Assembly (NCBI GenBank): GCA_965230525.1
Contig: OZ246008.1
Span: 2,046,001 to 2,110,000 of the forward strand
Reading direction: 5' to 3'
DNA from: GCA-002733465 sp965230525
GTDB lineage: Bacteria; Pseudomonadota; Gammaproteobacteria; Enterobacterales; Kangiellaceae
Length of the DNA stretch: 64,000 nt
A model generated the notes under the pieces. It saw nothing but the letters and a program-made list of their open reading frames with translations, was not told the origin of the DNA and made no database searches. Below, in pieces: positions 34,858 to 43,877 of the stretch; position 1 is the stretch's first letter, and every line of letters starts with the position of its first letter. Both the position numbers and the translations under genes were made by a program.

Positions 34858-35601
34858 ATGAATCAAATTACCTCAGAATTTCTGCAAAAATGCCCAACCG
34901 AAAATGGCTTTCGAATTCGCGGTTTAGAAATGACTCGCTTAGAAGGGTTTATTGATGCGGCATTTGCTTTTGCCGTGACCATGTTGGTGATTTCATTCGA
35001 CGCCATTCCGAGCAATTTTGACGAAATGATATACGCAATTAAAAGCATTCCCGCTTTTATTGTTGCTGTTGCCCAATTAGTTTGGGTTTGGCATACCCAC
35101 AATATTTGGAGTCGGCGATTCGGCTTAGATACCACATTTACGGTTTTTATTAGCGCGGCATTGCTTATAGTGGTGTTAATTTATGTGTATCCAATGAGAA
35201 TTATGGCAGGCGGTATGTTTTCTTGGATGACCAATGGTTATTTGCCTTCTAACTTTGAATTGCTTTCGCTTGACCAGCTGCGTGATATGTTTGTGTTTTT
35301 AGGGGCTGGCTTTGTTGCATTGAGTTTGGTTTTTGTCGCAATGTATCGCTATGCAATGCGATTAAAAGCGCAATTGATGCTTAATTCTTATGAAGTATTT
35401 GAAAGCCAAAGCTTGGTTATCCAGTGGTATGGCGCAGCGGTTTGTGGTGGTTTGTGTATTTTGTTGGCACTGGCTTTGCCTCAGCAGTGGGTGCCGCTTT
35501 CTGGATTTGCGTTTAGCCTGCTTGGCATTTGGTTTCCCATTGCGACAGGTTATCGTGCCAAGCTTGCTAACAAACAAGGTATCACTCAGGCTGAGAATTA
35601 A
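34858..35601 (+). CDS. TMEM175/DUF1211-like membrane protein (putative K+ channel)
   Basis: A 247-residue protein with six predicted helices. The segment EMTRLEGFIDAAFAFAVTMLVISF carries the R-x3-F-x-D-x2-F(A/S) signature of the bacterial TMEM175 family, whose characterised members are potassium channels. It probably forms a multimeric pore in the inner membrane. Its 3' end overlaps the convergent ToxR-like regulator gene by 20 bases. Confidence 0.83.
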   Translation: MNQITSEFLQKCPTENGFRIRGLEMTRLEGFIDAAFAFAVTMLVISFDAIPSNFDEMIYAIKSIPAFIVAVAQLVWVWHTHNIWSRRFGLDTTFTVFISAALLIVVLIYVYPMRIMAGGMFSWMTNGYLPSNFELLSLDQLRDMFVFLGAGFVALSLVFVAMYRYAMRLKAQLMLNSYEVFESQSLVIQWYGAAVCGGLCILLALALPQQWVPLSGFAFSLLGIWFPIATGYRAKLANKQGITQAEN

Positions 35602-36664
35602 GTTTAATCCACTCGTCAACTAAATCATCAATCTCGCTAGGAAACGGAACGCCGTCTTCCTCACCCACAAAAACAAAGCACATGTCAGGTTGGTGGACAA
35701 AGACCCGATCATATTTGCTCTTCCATATACTCAAATGATTGTAGAGAGCCTGAAAAGTCTCAATTTCTCTAAATAATTCTGGGTGTTGGTTGAGCAATTT
35801 CAAAAGCTGGGTATTGCCTTGATACATTGGTCCTTCTGTCATTGCTCGGATCTGATCAAATATAAATCGCTCCTGTGAAGTCAGATGCGGATAGTGCAAT
35901 CGAATTCTACGCTCTGAGCTCAGCGGTGTTTTTTCGGGAGATTTTGCTAGCAGCGAGGCTTTCAACTCATTTCTTCGTCTTTTTTGCGCGAGATAGGTCG
36001 TTTTAGTTAGACGTAGATTTTTTTGTACTTCATACATTACTTGAAGTCTGTGCTCAGCTTGATCATGGATTGATTGGGTAGCAAAGAACTGTTGAAAAAT
36101 AAGTACGCTGGCGAGCAGTGCTATTACCGCAACAACAATTAACTTCCAAGGCTGCTTCAACTTCCAATCAGCTCTGCTTGAAGTGGCGCGTGAGTCTAGT
36201 GATTCTGAAGATGCATCGCGGCTATCGCTGGGGTGATGTTCTGAGCGAGGCTGAGGTGTTGAAGAGTTTTCAGCCGTCTCATAGGTTTGAATAATTTCAT
36301 CAACCTGAGCAGCAAATGCAAATCCTTTGCCTCTAACCGTTCTAATAATGGACTGCTGTTTGCCGTCGTCTTCGATCAACTTTCGAGTATCAGAGACTAA
36401 CCGAGCTAAAGACCAGTCGGATACCACGGCATCGGGCCACAGGTTTGCCATTAGTTCTTCTTTACTGACAACCTTTGGGCGTTGACTAATTAATATTGAT
36501 AATAATTGCAGCATTTTTGGCTCAAGCGCGCAAACCTGCCCCTGGTAGCGAAGCTCTTGTTGATGAGGGTAGAACTCAAAATCGTCAAAAACCAAGCGAC
36601 GATTAGCAAGTAAACGTGACTTATTGGCTGGAGTCTTTCGAATATTAGGATTTTCGTTTTTCAT
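35582..36664 (-). CDS. ToxR/CadC-like membrane-bound winged-helix regulator
   Basis: The 360-residue protein has an N-terminal OmpR-type winged helix (residues ~25-120, with QLLSILISQRPKVVSKEELMANLWPDAVVSDWSLARLVSD and RTVRGKGFAFAA), a polar linker, one transmembrane helix (VVAVIALLASVLIFQQFF) and a C-terminal ~170-residue periplasmic region with no known fold. There is no receiver domain, so sensing is probably direct through the periplasmic part. It diverges from a small secreted protein gene at 36888, a possible target. Confidence 0.88.
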   Translation of the reverse strand: MKNENPNIRKTPANKSRLLANRRLVFDDFEFYPHQQELRYQGQVCALEPKMLQLLSILISQRPKVVSKEELMANLWPDAVVSDWSLARLVSDTRKLIEDDGKQQSIIRTVRGKGFAFAAQVDEIIQTYETAENSSTPQPRSEHHPSDSRDASSESLDSRATSSRADWKLKQPWKLIVVAVIALLASVLIFQQFFATQSIHDQAEHRLQVMYEVQKNLRLTKTTYLAQKRRRNELKASLLAKSPEKTPLSSERRIRLHYPHLTSQERFIFDQIRAMTEGPMYQGNTQLLKLLNQHPELFREIETFQALYNHLSIWKSKYDRVFVHQPDMCFVFVGEEDGVPFPSEIDDLVDEWIKLNSQPE

Positions 36665-36887
36665 TGCAACATCGGAAAACGGTTAATTATCCCTAGCATA
36701 GCGTAACTGAGTTAAATTCTAAATGGTTTTGTAAGTTATTGAAATTTATAGAATTCAAGTTCTCTCAAAGTTGTTCACATTGATTTCAAGCAGGTTTTGA
36801 CTCGCTTGGATAAAGTGAACTCACTCGTTAATAACGATTTTTGAACGCTGAAAACTTTAAACTTCAACCCAAAAAGGAAGACAATAA

Positions 36888-37205
36888 ATGAAAAAACTTA
36901 TGTTACTCACAGCTTTTACATTTTGTGCAATGTCACTGAATGCCGCTAATCAGCTAAATAGCAACAAACACAATTTGACTAAGTCGAGTAAAAATACTCG
37001 AGTGACTCAAATAAAGGAAAAAGACCCCAAAGGATGTAAAGCCTTTGGTAATGCTATTCGTAATATCCGTACAGTTAAAGAATTACAAAGGGCGCTTAAT
37101 ACCTTTAGTGACGAGACTATTAAGGAGTGTATTGGTGAGTTTAGGAACGATCGCCGAATCATGCACTTGTTTGAGGAGTTAGCCAAACTCAACAAAAAGA
37201 AATAA
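36888..37205 (+). CDS. Small secreted protein of unknown function
   Basis: A 105-residue precursor with a signal peptide (KKLMLLTAFTFCAMSLNAA). The mature ~85 residues are basic and largely helical with two cysteines (KGCKAFG and KECIGEF) that could pair. AAGGAAG lies 6 bases before the ATG, and a strong terminator follows, so it is a single-gene unit. No family is recognised. It is divergent from the ToxR-like regulator. Confidence 0.7.
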   Translation: MKKLMLLTAFTFCAMSLNAANQLNSNKHNLTKSSKNTRVTQIKEKDPKGCKAFGNAIRNIRTVKELQRALNTFSDETIKECIGEFRNDRRIMHLFEELAKLNKKK

Positions 37206-37249
37206 TTCGATTGATTCTTGATTCGATCGATTCTTTAGTTGTTATTAAG

Positions 37250-37272
37250 GGCTACCATTGGTAGCCTTTTTT
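37250..37272 (+). terminator. Rho-independent terminator
   Basis: GGCTACC-ATT-GGTAGCC followed by six T residues, 45 bases after the small secreted protein gene. The seven-pair stem and T tract make this a clear intrinsic terminator. Confidence 0.9.
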
Positions 37273-37310
37273 ATATTCATCTACTTTCAAGTGTTGATCG
37301 AGGAAACAAA

Positions 37311-37724
37311 ATGGAAAAGCTTTATTTTGGCTCATGTCTTTGCGAAGAGGTGAAGTATCAAGTGGCAAATATTTCCAGTCAGATGGGACATTGCCATTGC
37401 AAAATGTGCCGTAAGTTTCATGGTGCAGCGTTTTCTACATTTGGTGAAGTGGCAACCCAGGATTTCAAATGGCTACAAGGTGAGAGCAATATCAAGGAAT
37501 ATCGCGGCGAAAATGGGACGCTTCGAAAATTTTGTAGCAACTGTGGCTCAAGTTTGATTTTTGTTCCTCGAAATGACCGTGGCGAAGTGATCGAGTTTGC
37601 CTTGGGAACCCTGGACTCAGAAATCGAACTTAAGCCCGACGCGCATATATTTCTCGCTAACAAAGCAAATTGGTACCAACCTGAGGATGATTTAGCCAAG
37701 TATCCCCAGGCGAGAAGCGAGTAA
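37311..37724 (+). CDS. GFA-family (CENP-V/GFA fold) zinc protein
   Basis: A 137-residue protein with the zinc ligands of the glutathione-dependent formaldehyde-activating enzyme-like fold: CLCEEV, GHCHCKMCRKFHG and FCSNCGS. Family proteins are mostly uncharacterised; the link to formaldehyde chemistry is disputed. AGGAAAC lies just before the ATG at 37311; the frame is open upstream to 37239 but crosses the terminator. It is unrelated in position to the adhC-fghA genes. Confidence 0.9.
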   Translation: MEKLYFGSCLCEEVKYQVANISSQMGHCHCKMCRKFHGAAFSTFGEVATQDFKWLQGESNIKEYRGENGTLRKFCSNCGSSLIFVPRNDRGEVIEFALGTLDSEIELKPDAHIFLANKANWYQPEDDLAKYPQARSE

Positions 37725-37753
37725 TACCTATAATCGACATTCTCCTAGGTGAG

Positions 37754-38557
37754 TTATTCACTCTCTTGTTTGAGCGCAAAGTTTTCCGAGATTTCATTGA
37801 GCTGCTTATTATCCATGTAGACATCTTTAAACATTAGCATTTGTGGGATTTTGCGAGAAGCACCTTGATAAAAACCGGCTTCTTGCTTAAATTCCTTGGG
37901 GTTGTTAAAAGTTCCAAACAATAAATCAAAGAGGGGTAAATCTGAGTAGTTGAAAGCATGAACCCCTTTTTGATGGTGTACCGAGTGACTTTCGGGACGC
38001 TGAATAATATAGCCAAGCCATTGCGGTGTTTTGACATTCAGGTGTGGAAAAATCGCAAGAAACATTGTGATATATAAAAATAAAGAAACCGCTTCTGCCG
38101 AAATACCTACCAACAATGACACAGCCAAGCTGCCGATCAAAGTAAAACCAACCATATCTAACGGACTAAAGTAGAATGCACCAAACGAATCCAGCCGCTC
38201 TGCGCTGTGGTGCATCTGATGAAATGACAACCACAGCCCATTGACCTGATGCATCGTTCGGTGCCAAATGTAAATTAACAGCTCGAATACTAATAAACCC
38301 ATAAAGGTGGCAAGGTAAATATTTAAGTGGCTAAGATCAAACAGTTGATAAGCCACTAAATACTGGTCCCAAACCAGTGGTAAATAGCTCGAAAGGTAAA
38401 AATAAACTACAAAGACAACCATAGAACGGGCAAACCAACCTTTGACTTTGGGAAGTCGACGCGCTGGAAAAAAGAACTCTAAGCCGATCAAACCTGCGTA
38501 AATGGCAAGTAATGTCAGCGAAAGTGGATCGAGAAGAATTTCTAATGGGTTTGGCAT
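37754..38557 (-). CDS. Sterol desaturase / fatty acid hydroxylase family membrane protein
   Basis: The 267-residue protein has four to five membrane helices and the histidine clusters of the di-iron hydroxylase superfamily: HRTMH, HQMHH and, near the C-terminus, HSVHH. It probably hydroxylates or desaturates a lipid in the inner membrane. The ATG at 38557 is preferred because GAGG lies 8 bases upstream; an ATG at 38596 lacks one. The substrate is unknown. Confidence 0.9.
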   Translation of the reverse strand: MPNPLEILLDPLSLTLLAIYAGLIGLEFFFPARRLPKVKGWFARSMVVFVVYFYLSSYLPLVWDQYLVAYQLFDLSHLNIYLATFMGLLVFELLIYIWHRTMHQVNGLWLSFHQMHHSAERLDSFGAFYFSPLDMVGFTLIGSLAVSLLVGISAEAVSLFLYITMFLAIFPHLNVKTPQWLGYIIQRPESHSVHHQKGVHAFNYSDLPLFDLLFGTFNNPKEFKQEAGFYQGASRKIPQMLMFKDVYMDNKQLNEISENFALKQESE

Positions 38558-39137
38558 AAATAGGGCCTCAGTAAGCAGTGATTGACTGAGGTCCATTATC
38601 TAAGTATAAAAAATGCGTACCTGATATTTAGATAATTATTTGATAATGCTTTAATCATTACCTTGGATAAACTAAGCCTAAGCAAGCTAAATTATTGATT
38701 TTATTTATATTTTAATTGACTTGTTTGTACATCTTTCCTAGCGCTGAGTCGCAGATATATAGCCCAATCATCAATTGTCAAAATAAGCTTTCGGGGTATC
38801 TAAGAGTCGTATTGATCAAAAAAGACAAATTTTACCCAGCTAAACAAGCTTTTGGGGGACCAATTTGGGTTTAGGAATCTGTAACAAAATCTTAACAAAT
38901 CCTCAATATACTCAATAACTTATGAGTAATTCCTCAAAAATGTCTTAAATTTACTCCAAATTTACATGATTAGGGTTAAATTTCCCTTCGCTATTAGTTA
39001 TAGTGCGCTTGGAATGGTGCTGGGCCTAGAAACAAAGGCTTGAATGACTAAGCAGGTTAAACAGGCTGCCTGTGCAAACTAAGTCCAAAGCAACAGCCAG
39101 GGCAATTTTTAGCAGTTAAAGTGTATTTGGGTAATTA
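38558..39137. other. AT-rich intergenic region upstream of the Tol-Pal operon
   Basis: About 540-580 bases without a supported gene. It must carry the promoter of the divergent hydroxylase gene and that of ybgC-tol. A weak candidate for the latter is TTAAAT (38976-38981) with TATAGT (38999-39004) at a 17-base spacing. The last 120 bases contain a short palindrome CAGGC-T-GCCTG. A small RNA or leader here cannot be excluded. Confidence 0.4.
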
Positions 39138-39554
39138 ATGACAACGGAATTTATTTGGCCAATTAGAGTCTACTACGAAGACACCGATGCGGGTGGCGTC
39201 GTGTATTACGCAAATTATTTAAAATATTACGAGCGAGCGCGCTCAGAGTGGCTGAACCATTTAAACATCGACCAACCCGCACTTTTACAACAAAATCTTG
39301 CTTTTGTCGTCGCAAAAGTAGAAGTTGATTATTTGCGACCGGCACGACTGAATGATTCGCTACTGGTTAAAAGCAAGATTAGAAAGTTATCGGCGGCAGG
39401 CATTGTTTTTGAGCAACGACTTGAATTAGTGCAGCCCGATAACAACATAACGCTAAATCAAGCCACTGTAAAAGTAGCTTGTTTAAATTTGGATTCGTTT
39501 ACACCTTGCCGCATTCCGGCAACCGTTAAAGAGGAGTTTCAGCGTGCATGCTGA
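39138..39554 (+). CDS. ybgC: Tol-Pal system acyl-CoA thioesterase YbgC
   Basis: A 138-residue hotdog-fold thioesterase. The N-terminal signature YYEDTDAGGVVYYANYLKYYERARSEWL holds the catalytic aspartate region of the 4-hydroxybenzoyl-CoA thioesterase family. It opens the tol-pal operon as in E. coli and overlaps tolQ by 11 bases. Its precise physiological substrate remains debated. Confidence 0.97.
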   Translation: MTTEFIWPIRVYYEDTDAGGVVYYANYLKYYERARSEWLNHLNIDQPALLQQNLAFVVAKVEVDYLRPARLNDSLLVKSKIRKLSAAGIVFEQRLELVQPDNNITLNQATVKVACLNLDSFTPCRIPATVKEEFQRAC

Positions 39555-40230
39555 CATGTCAATTCTAGGCTTATTTTTAAACGCCAGTGTTATCGTACAA
39601 CTGATTATGGTGTCTTTGTTGCTACTCTCGGTGATCTCCTGGGCAATGATCATAGACAGAGCGAGGGCGCTCAATAACGCAACCAAAAATGGAAACTCAT
39701 TTGAGCAGCGTTTTTGGTCGGGGCTCGATCTCGGAAAGCTTTACACAGATTTAACCTCGAGAAATAAAATTCCTAACGGAATGGAGCTCTTGTTTGTTGC
39801 TGGTTATCGTGAATTTGGTCGGCTTAGAAAGCAAGAGGGCACATCCGCCGAAGCGGTAATGGATGGTACTCACCGTGCGATGCGGGTCGCTTATTCTCGA
39901 GAGATCGATAAAATTGAAATTCATTTGCCCTTCTTAGCAACGGTTGGTTCAACCACGCCTTATGTTGGACTGTTTGGTACGGTGTGGGGAATCATGAACT
40001 CCTTTATTGCTTTAGGGTCGGTTAAACAAGCAACTTTAGCGATGGTAGCGCCCGGTATTGCAGAAGCGTTGATAGCGACTGCTATGGGATTATTTGCCGC
40101 GATTCCCGCAGTAATTGCTTATAACCGGTTTACTCATAAAGTACAAAAAATTGAAACGCAATACGAAAATTTTGTCGAAGAGTTTTCTGGCATTCTGCAT
40201 CGTAAAGCTCATTCATCGGCAAAAACCTAA
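39544..40230 (+). CDS. tolQ: Tol-Pal system proton-channel subunit TolQ
   Basis: The 228-residue inner membrane protein (MotA/ExbB/TolQ family) works with TolR to energise TolA. Three membrane helices are present, with TVGSTTPYVGLFGTVWGIMNSF and the IAEALIATAMGLFAAIPAVIAYN region. The start is GTG at 39544, with GAGGAG seven bases upstream inside the ybgC coding end; an in-frame ATG at 39556 is less well placed. Confidence 0.97.
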   Translation: MHADMSILGLFLNASVIVQLIMVSLLLLSVISWAMIIDRARALNNATKNGNSFEQRFWSGLDLGKLYTDLTSRNKIPNGMELLFVAGYREFGRLRKQEGTSAEAVMDGTHRAMRVAYSREIDKIEIHLPFLATVGSTTPYVGLFGTVWGIMNSFIALGSVKQATLAMVAPGIAEALIATAMGLFAAIPAVIAYNRFTHKVQKIETQYENFVEEFSGILHRKAHSSAKT

Positions 40231-40258
40231 AAAGGCTTAAGGAAAATGGTGAACTGAT

Positions 40259-40696
40259 ATGGCTCAACATACCATCATTCGGAAAAATAAACGAAAACCG
40301 GTTTGCGAGATCAATGTCGTCCCTTATATCGATGTTATGTTGGTTTTGTTAGTCATTTTTATGATTACAGCACCTTTAATTACAGCGGGTGTAAAAGTAG
40401 ACTTACCTCAAGTTGATGCTGAGCCAATGTCAGCCGATTCAGAGCCTCCGCTAATCGCCAGTGTTGACGCGAGTGGTAATTATTATTTGGATGTTGGTGA
40501 TAGCTCTGATCAGGCGTTGGAAATCCATGAATTGATTGAATTGGTATTGGCACATAAAAAGTTAAATCCCAAAGCTGAAATCATGATAAATGGCGATCGT
40601 AAAGTAGAGTTTAACAAAGTGGTTCAGTTGATGAACCTGTTACAAACTGAAGCGGGCGTAGAATCCGTTGGCATAATGACCGAACCAGAAAATTAA
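40259..40696 (+). CDS. tolR: Tol-Pal system subunit TolR
   Basis: A 145-residue protein with one N-terminal membrane helix and a periplasmic domain (ExbD/TolR family). The segment INVVPYIDVMLVLLVIFMITAPL contains the essential membrane aspartate. It lies 28 bases after tolQ and is required for proton-driven function of the complex during outer membrane constriction. Confidence 0.97.
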   Translation: MAQHTIIRKNKRKPVCEINVVPYIDVMLVLLVIFMITAPLITAGVKVDLPQVDAEPMSADSEPPLIASVDASGNYYLDVGDSSDQALEIHELIELVLAHKKLNPKAEIMINGDRKVEFNKVVQLMNLLQTEAGVESVGIMTEPEN

Positions 40697-40784
40697 TGGT
40701 GATTGATTAAGCAACAACAATTAATCGTCGAAAAATTAATTCGCAGTTTCTTGAATTAGATTATTTAGGGTTTTAACGCACGAC

Positions 40785-41693
40785 ATGAAGTTTTCAAAAA
40801 CAATTATTGTTTCGCTTTTTGCGCATGTTATTTTGATTGCGTTATTGGCGGTTAACTTTCAGTTTTCTAAAGTTGACTTAAGTCAAAGTGCGCCTTCCAA
40901 TAATCCGAAAAAAATAAATGCGACTTCTGTTAATGCCAAACAAGTTGAACAACTGGTTAAGCGTTTGAAGCAAAAAGATGTCGACAAGAAAAAAAAGGAA
41001 CTCGAAAGACTTAGAAAAATCAAACAACAAGAAGAGCAAAGCCGAAAGAAGCGAATAGCAGAAGAAAAAAAACTAGCAGAGACCAAACGAAAACAAGCTG
41101 AAGCTGAAAGAAAGCGCAAACAAGAAGAAAAGAAAGCTGCCGATGCAAAGAAAAAGCGCATTGCAGATGAAAAAGCCCGCAAAAAAAAGCAAGCTGAAGA
41201 GAAAAAGAAAAAGTTAGAACAAGAAAAGAAAGCTAAGGCGGAAGCCGAAAGAAAACGCAAGCAAAAAGAAGCAGAAGAAAAGAAACGTAAAGAAGAGGAA
41301 GCCCGCCGTAAGAAAGAGGCAGAAGAAAAAGCCGCGCAAGAAGCTCTTGAAAGAGAGCTAGAGCAGCAGATGGCGGCAGAGGCGGCGGCATTAGCGAGTG
41401 CTAAGAATGAATTTGTAATGTCTGAAGTCGATAAGTTTGTTGCCTTAATTAGAGGCAAAATAACCCGCAATTGGCTAGAACCAGAAAACCCTGGCTATTG
41501 TGTGTTCAGACTGAGGCTGGCTCCCGGAGGCTTAGTTACCGGTGTGACAGTTCTCTCAGGCGATAAACTGCATTGTGACTCAGGACAAAGAGCAATTTAT
41601 AAGGCGGAACCTTTACCGGTTTCAAATGATCCAGACGTATTTGAAAAGTTAAAAGCAATCAAATTAACCCTCGGGGAAAATTCAAATGAGTAA
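40785..41693 (+). CDS. tolA: Tol-Pal system cell-envelope spanning protein TolA
   Basis: The 302-residue protein has an N-terminal membrane helix with the SxxxH-type segment (VSLFAHVILIALL), a long Lys/Glu/Ala-rich helix (residues ~65-200) that crosses the periplasm, and a C-terminal domain (LIRGKITRNWLEPENPGYCVFRLRLAPGG) with two cysteines. TolA links the TolQR motor to Pal/TolB. Its end overlaps tolB by 8 bases. Confidence 0.97.
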   Translation: MKFSKTIIVSLFAHVILIALLAVNFQFSKVDLSQSAPSNNPKKINATSVNAKQVEQLVKRLKQKDVDKKKKELERLRKIKQQEEQSRKKRIAEEKKLAETKRKQAEAERKRKQEEKKAADAKKKRIADEKARKKKQAEEKKKKLEQEKKAKAEAERKRKQKEAEEKKRKEEEARRKKEAEEKAAQEALERELEQQMAAEAAALASAKNEFVMSEVDKFVALIRGKITRNWLEPENPGYCVFRLRLAPGGLVTGVTVLSGDKLHCDSGQRAIYKAEPLPVSNDPDVFEKLKAIKLTLGENSNE

Positions 41694-43026
41694 CAGCTTA
41701 GTAAAAGCCAGTTTTTTACTACTAATTATTTTTTCAAGCTATGCGAAAGCGGAAATTGAAATTGTCATTACTGATGGAATGGACAATGCCAGACCAGTTG
41801 CAATCTTGCCATTCTCTTGGCAAGGAATTGAACCACAAGCGAGTCAGGATGTTGCTGCGGTGATCTCATCTGATCTAAGACGAAGTGGTCGCTTTAATCC
41901 GATGGCTAGATATGAGCAAGTGCAACAAGTCGATTCCTATGAAGAAGTCAATGTTGAACTCTGGAAGGAAAAAGGAATTGAAGCGGTAGCTGTGGGCAGA
42001 ATGACGCAAATCCCCGATGGCCGAATTAAAATCGCTTACGAGTTAGTGGATGTTTATAAAAAAACTCAAGAAGTGCGTAATGGTAAGTTATACAACGTGA
42101 ACCGTAATCGCTTAGATAGTTACTCAGTGTTTATCCAGCCGAAAGATTTACGTTTTTATGCCCATCGCATTGCCGACAGAATTTACGAAAAACTAACCGG
42201 AGAGAAAGGAGCATTTGCGACTCGTATTGCTTATGTGACCGTTGATCGTAGTGAGCAGAAATCACACAAACTCATGGTGGCTGATTCCGATGGCTATGCA
42301 CCTCAATTGGTGTTTGAAAGTTCTCAATCAATTATGTCACCGGCTTGGTCACCTGATGCACAAAAATTGGCTTATGTGTCGTTCGAAAATGGTCGCTCAG
42401 AAATTTATATAAAAGATATCTATAAACCAACGCGAGCCAAACGTGTTGCCGCTTTTGAAGGAATTAATAGTGCCCCTGCTTTTTCTCCCGATGGTCGTCG
42501 ACTTGCATTAACCCTGTCGCGTGATGGCAATCCAGAAATCTATGTTTTGGATTTAACTACACAACGCTTTTCACGTATCACCAATCATTATGGAATTGAT
42601 ACTGAGGCAAATTGGACCCCTGATGGGCAATCGTTGACATTTACTTCGGATCGCGGCGGGCGACCACAAATTTATCGAAAAAACTTGTTTGGCGGCAAGC
42701 CCGTTCGAATGACCTATGACGGGACCTACAATGCTAGTTCCTCGTTTACACCCGATGGTAAAACCATGGTTTTAATTAACCGAAATAACGGGGTGTTTAA
42801 TGTTGCAGTACAAGATATCGAGTCAGGTGTTATGCAAACCATCACCGAAACTCGGTTGGACGAGTCGCCGAGTTTAGCACCCAATGGCAGTATGATTATT
42901 TATGCCACCGTTTATGCTGGCCGGCAAGTGCTCTCCGTGGTGTCTACCGATGGTCGCTTTAAAGCGAGATTGCCTTCTAAAAAAGGCGAGGTCAAAGCGC
43001 CAACTTGGTCGCCTTATCTCAATTAA
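41686..43026 (+). CDS. tolB: Tol-Pal system periplasmic beta-propeller TolB
   Basis: A 446-residue periplasmic protein with signal peptide (ending SYAKA), an N-terminal TolB_N domain and a six-bladed propeller of WD40-like PD40 repeats (SPAWSPDAQKLAYVSFENG, APAFSPDGRRLALTLSRDG and others). It binds Pal and TolA alternately. Translation is probably coupled to tolA. A 294-base gap follows before pal. Confidence 0.97.
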   Translation: MSNSLVKASFLLLIIFSSYAKAEIEIVITDGMDNARPVAILPFSWQGIEPQASQDVAAVISSDLRRSGRFNPMARYEQVQQVDSYEEVNVELWKEKGIEAVAVGRMTQIPDGRIKIAYELVDVYKKTQEVRNGKLYNVNRNRLDSYSVFIQPKDLRFYAHRIADRIYEKLTGEKGAFATRIAYVTVDRSEQKSHKLMVADSDGYAPQLVFESSQSIMSPAWSPDAQKLAYVSFENGRSEIYIKDIYKPTRAKRVAAFEGINSAPAFSPDGRRLALTLSRDGNPEIYVLDLTTQRFSRITNHYGIDTEANWTPDGQSLTFTSDRGGRPQIYRKNLFGGKPVRMTYDGTYNASSSFTPDGKTMVLINRNNGVFNVAVQDIESGVMQTITETRLDESPSLAPNGSMIIYATVYAGRQVLSVVSTDGRFKARLPSKKGEVKAPTWSPYLN

Positions 43027-43218
43027 TAATATTGGTTAATAATTAGCTAACGTCGGACTTGAAAATTGCTAAAACACCCCAAAATCATCGCTGATATTAG
43101 CCGGGGCGTGATACTTTGCTGAATGCCAACTCAGTAGCAAAACTGAACAAAAATATGGCTAAATGGTGTAAAAACAGTGAATTATCGGGGTTTTGAAGAA
43201 ACTTTGCTCAATCAAGTC

Positions 43219-43248
43219 TTGATTGTGGCCGATCAATTCGTTGATAAT
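43219..43248 (+). promoter_or_regulatory. Candidate promoter for pal
   Basis: TTGATT (43219-43224) and GATAAT (43243-43248) are separated by 18 bases and lie 73 bases before the pal start, in a 294-base gap inside the tol-pal cluster. A separate promoter would fit the high abundance of Pal. Confidence 0.5.
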
Positions 43249-43320
43249 AGAGCGAATTTTCGAGTAGTCATAAATTTAAACTAACAAGCCTTACAAAAAT
43301 CTAAAAACGGGAGATAATAA

Positions 43321-43854
43321 ATGTCTATAGTAAAAATGGGGAAAAGCCTAGTAATCGTTGCTTCTGCAATGTTTCTATTTGCTTGTGCGGGATCGGACAC
43401 ATCTGATCAAGAAGTTGCACCAGTTGTTGAAGAAGAAGTTGCACCAGTCGTTGATCAAGCGCCTGTTGAAACAGAAGCAGAACGAATGATGCGTTTAAAC
43501 AAAGAAGCTCGTGAAGCGGCTGGTTCTACAGTTTACTTTGAGCTAGACGAAGATGTTGTTAGCTCAAAAGGTCGCGCAGTATTGGAAGCACACGCTTGGT
43601 TCCTTTCTCAACCAGTGAATGCTAACACGGTTGTTACTGTTGACGGTCACTGTGACGAGCGCGGTACACCTGCTTACAACCTTGCATTAGGTGAGCGTCG
43701 TGCTAAAGCGGTTGCTCAAATCTTAATGTCTTATGGGGTATCTTCTTCGCAAATCAAAACAGTTAGTTACGGCGAAGAGCAACCAGCAAATCCTGGACAT
43801 AACGAAGCAGCATGGGCTGAAAACAGACGCGCTGTTTTAAACTACGCTGAATAA
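43321..43854 (+). CDS. pal: Peptidoglycan-associated lipoprotein Pal
   Basis: This 177-residue outer membrane lipoprotein has a lipobox (MFLFACAG) and a C-terminal OmpA-like domain. The peptidoglycan-binding segment is VDGHCDERGTPAYNLALGERRAKAV. A short acidic linker with EEEVAPVV/EEVAPVVDQ duplication precedes the domain. GGGAGATAATA precedes the ATG. The codon use is more biased than in its neighbours, consistent with high expression. Confidence 0.97.
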   Translation: MSIVKMGKSLVIVASAMFLFACAGSDTSDQEVAPVVEEEVAPVVDQAPVETEAERMMRLNKEAREAAGSTVYFELDEDVVSSKGRAVLEAHAWFLSQPVNANTVVTVDGHCDERGTPAYNLALGERRAKAVAQILMSYGVSSSQIKTVSYGEEQPANPGHNEAAWAENRRAVLNYAE

Positions 43855-43877
43855 GTTAAACTTATAGAAGAAATAAT

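Noticed and set aside
38558..39137. Possible small RNA or tRNA upstream of ybgC
   Set aside because: No cloverleaf or clear terminator-ended transcript visible; left as unannotated region.
40883..41470. Long reverse-strand open frame (195 codons) over tolA
   Set aside because: It is a Ser/Phe/Ala-rich mirror of the Lys/Glu/Ala helix codons of tolA and has no independent support.
43027..43320. Possible missed gene between tolB and pal
   Set aside because: No frame with start, ribosome binding site and coding composition; a promoter fits better.
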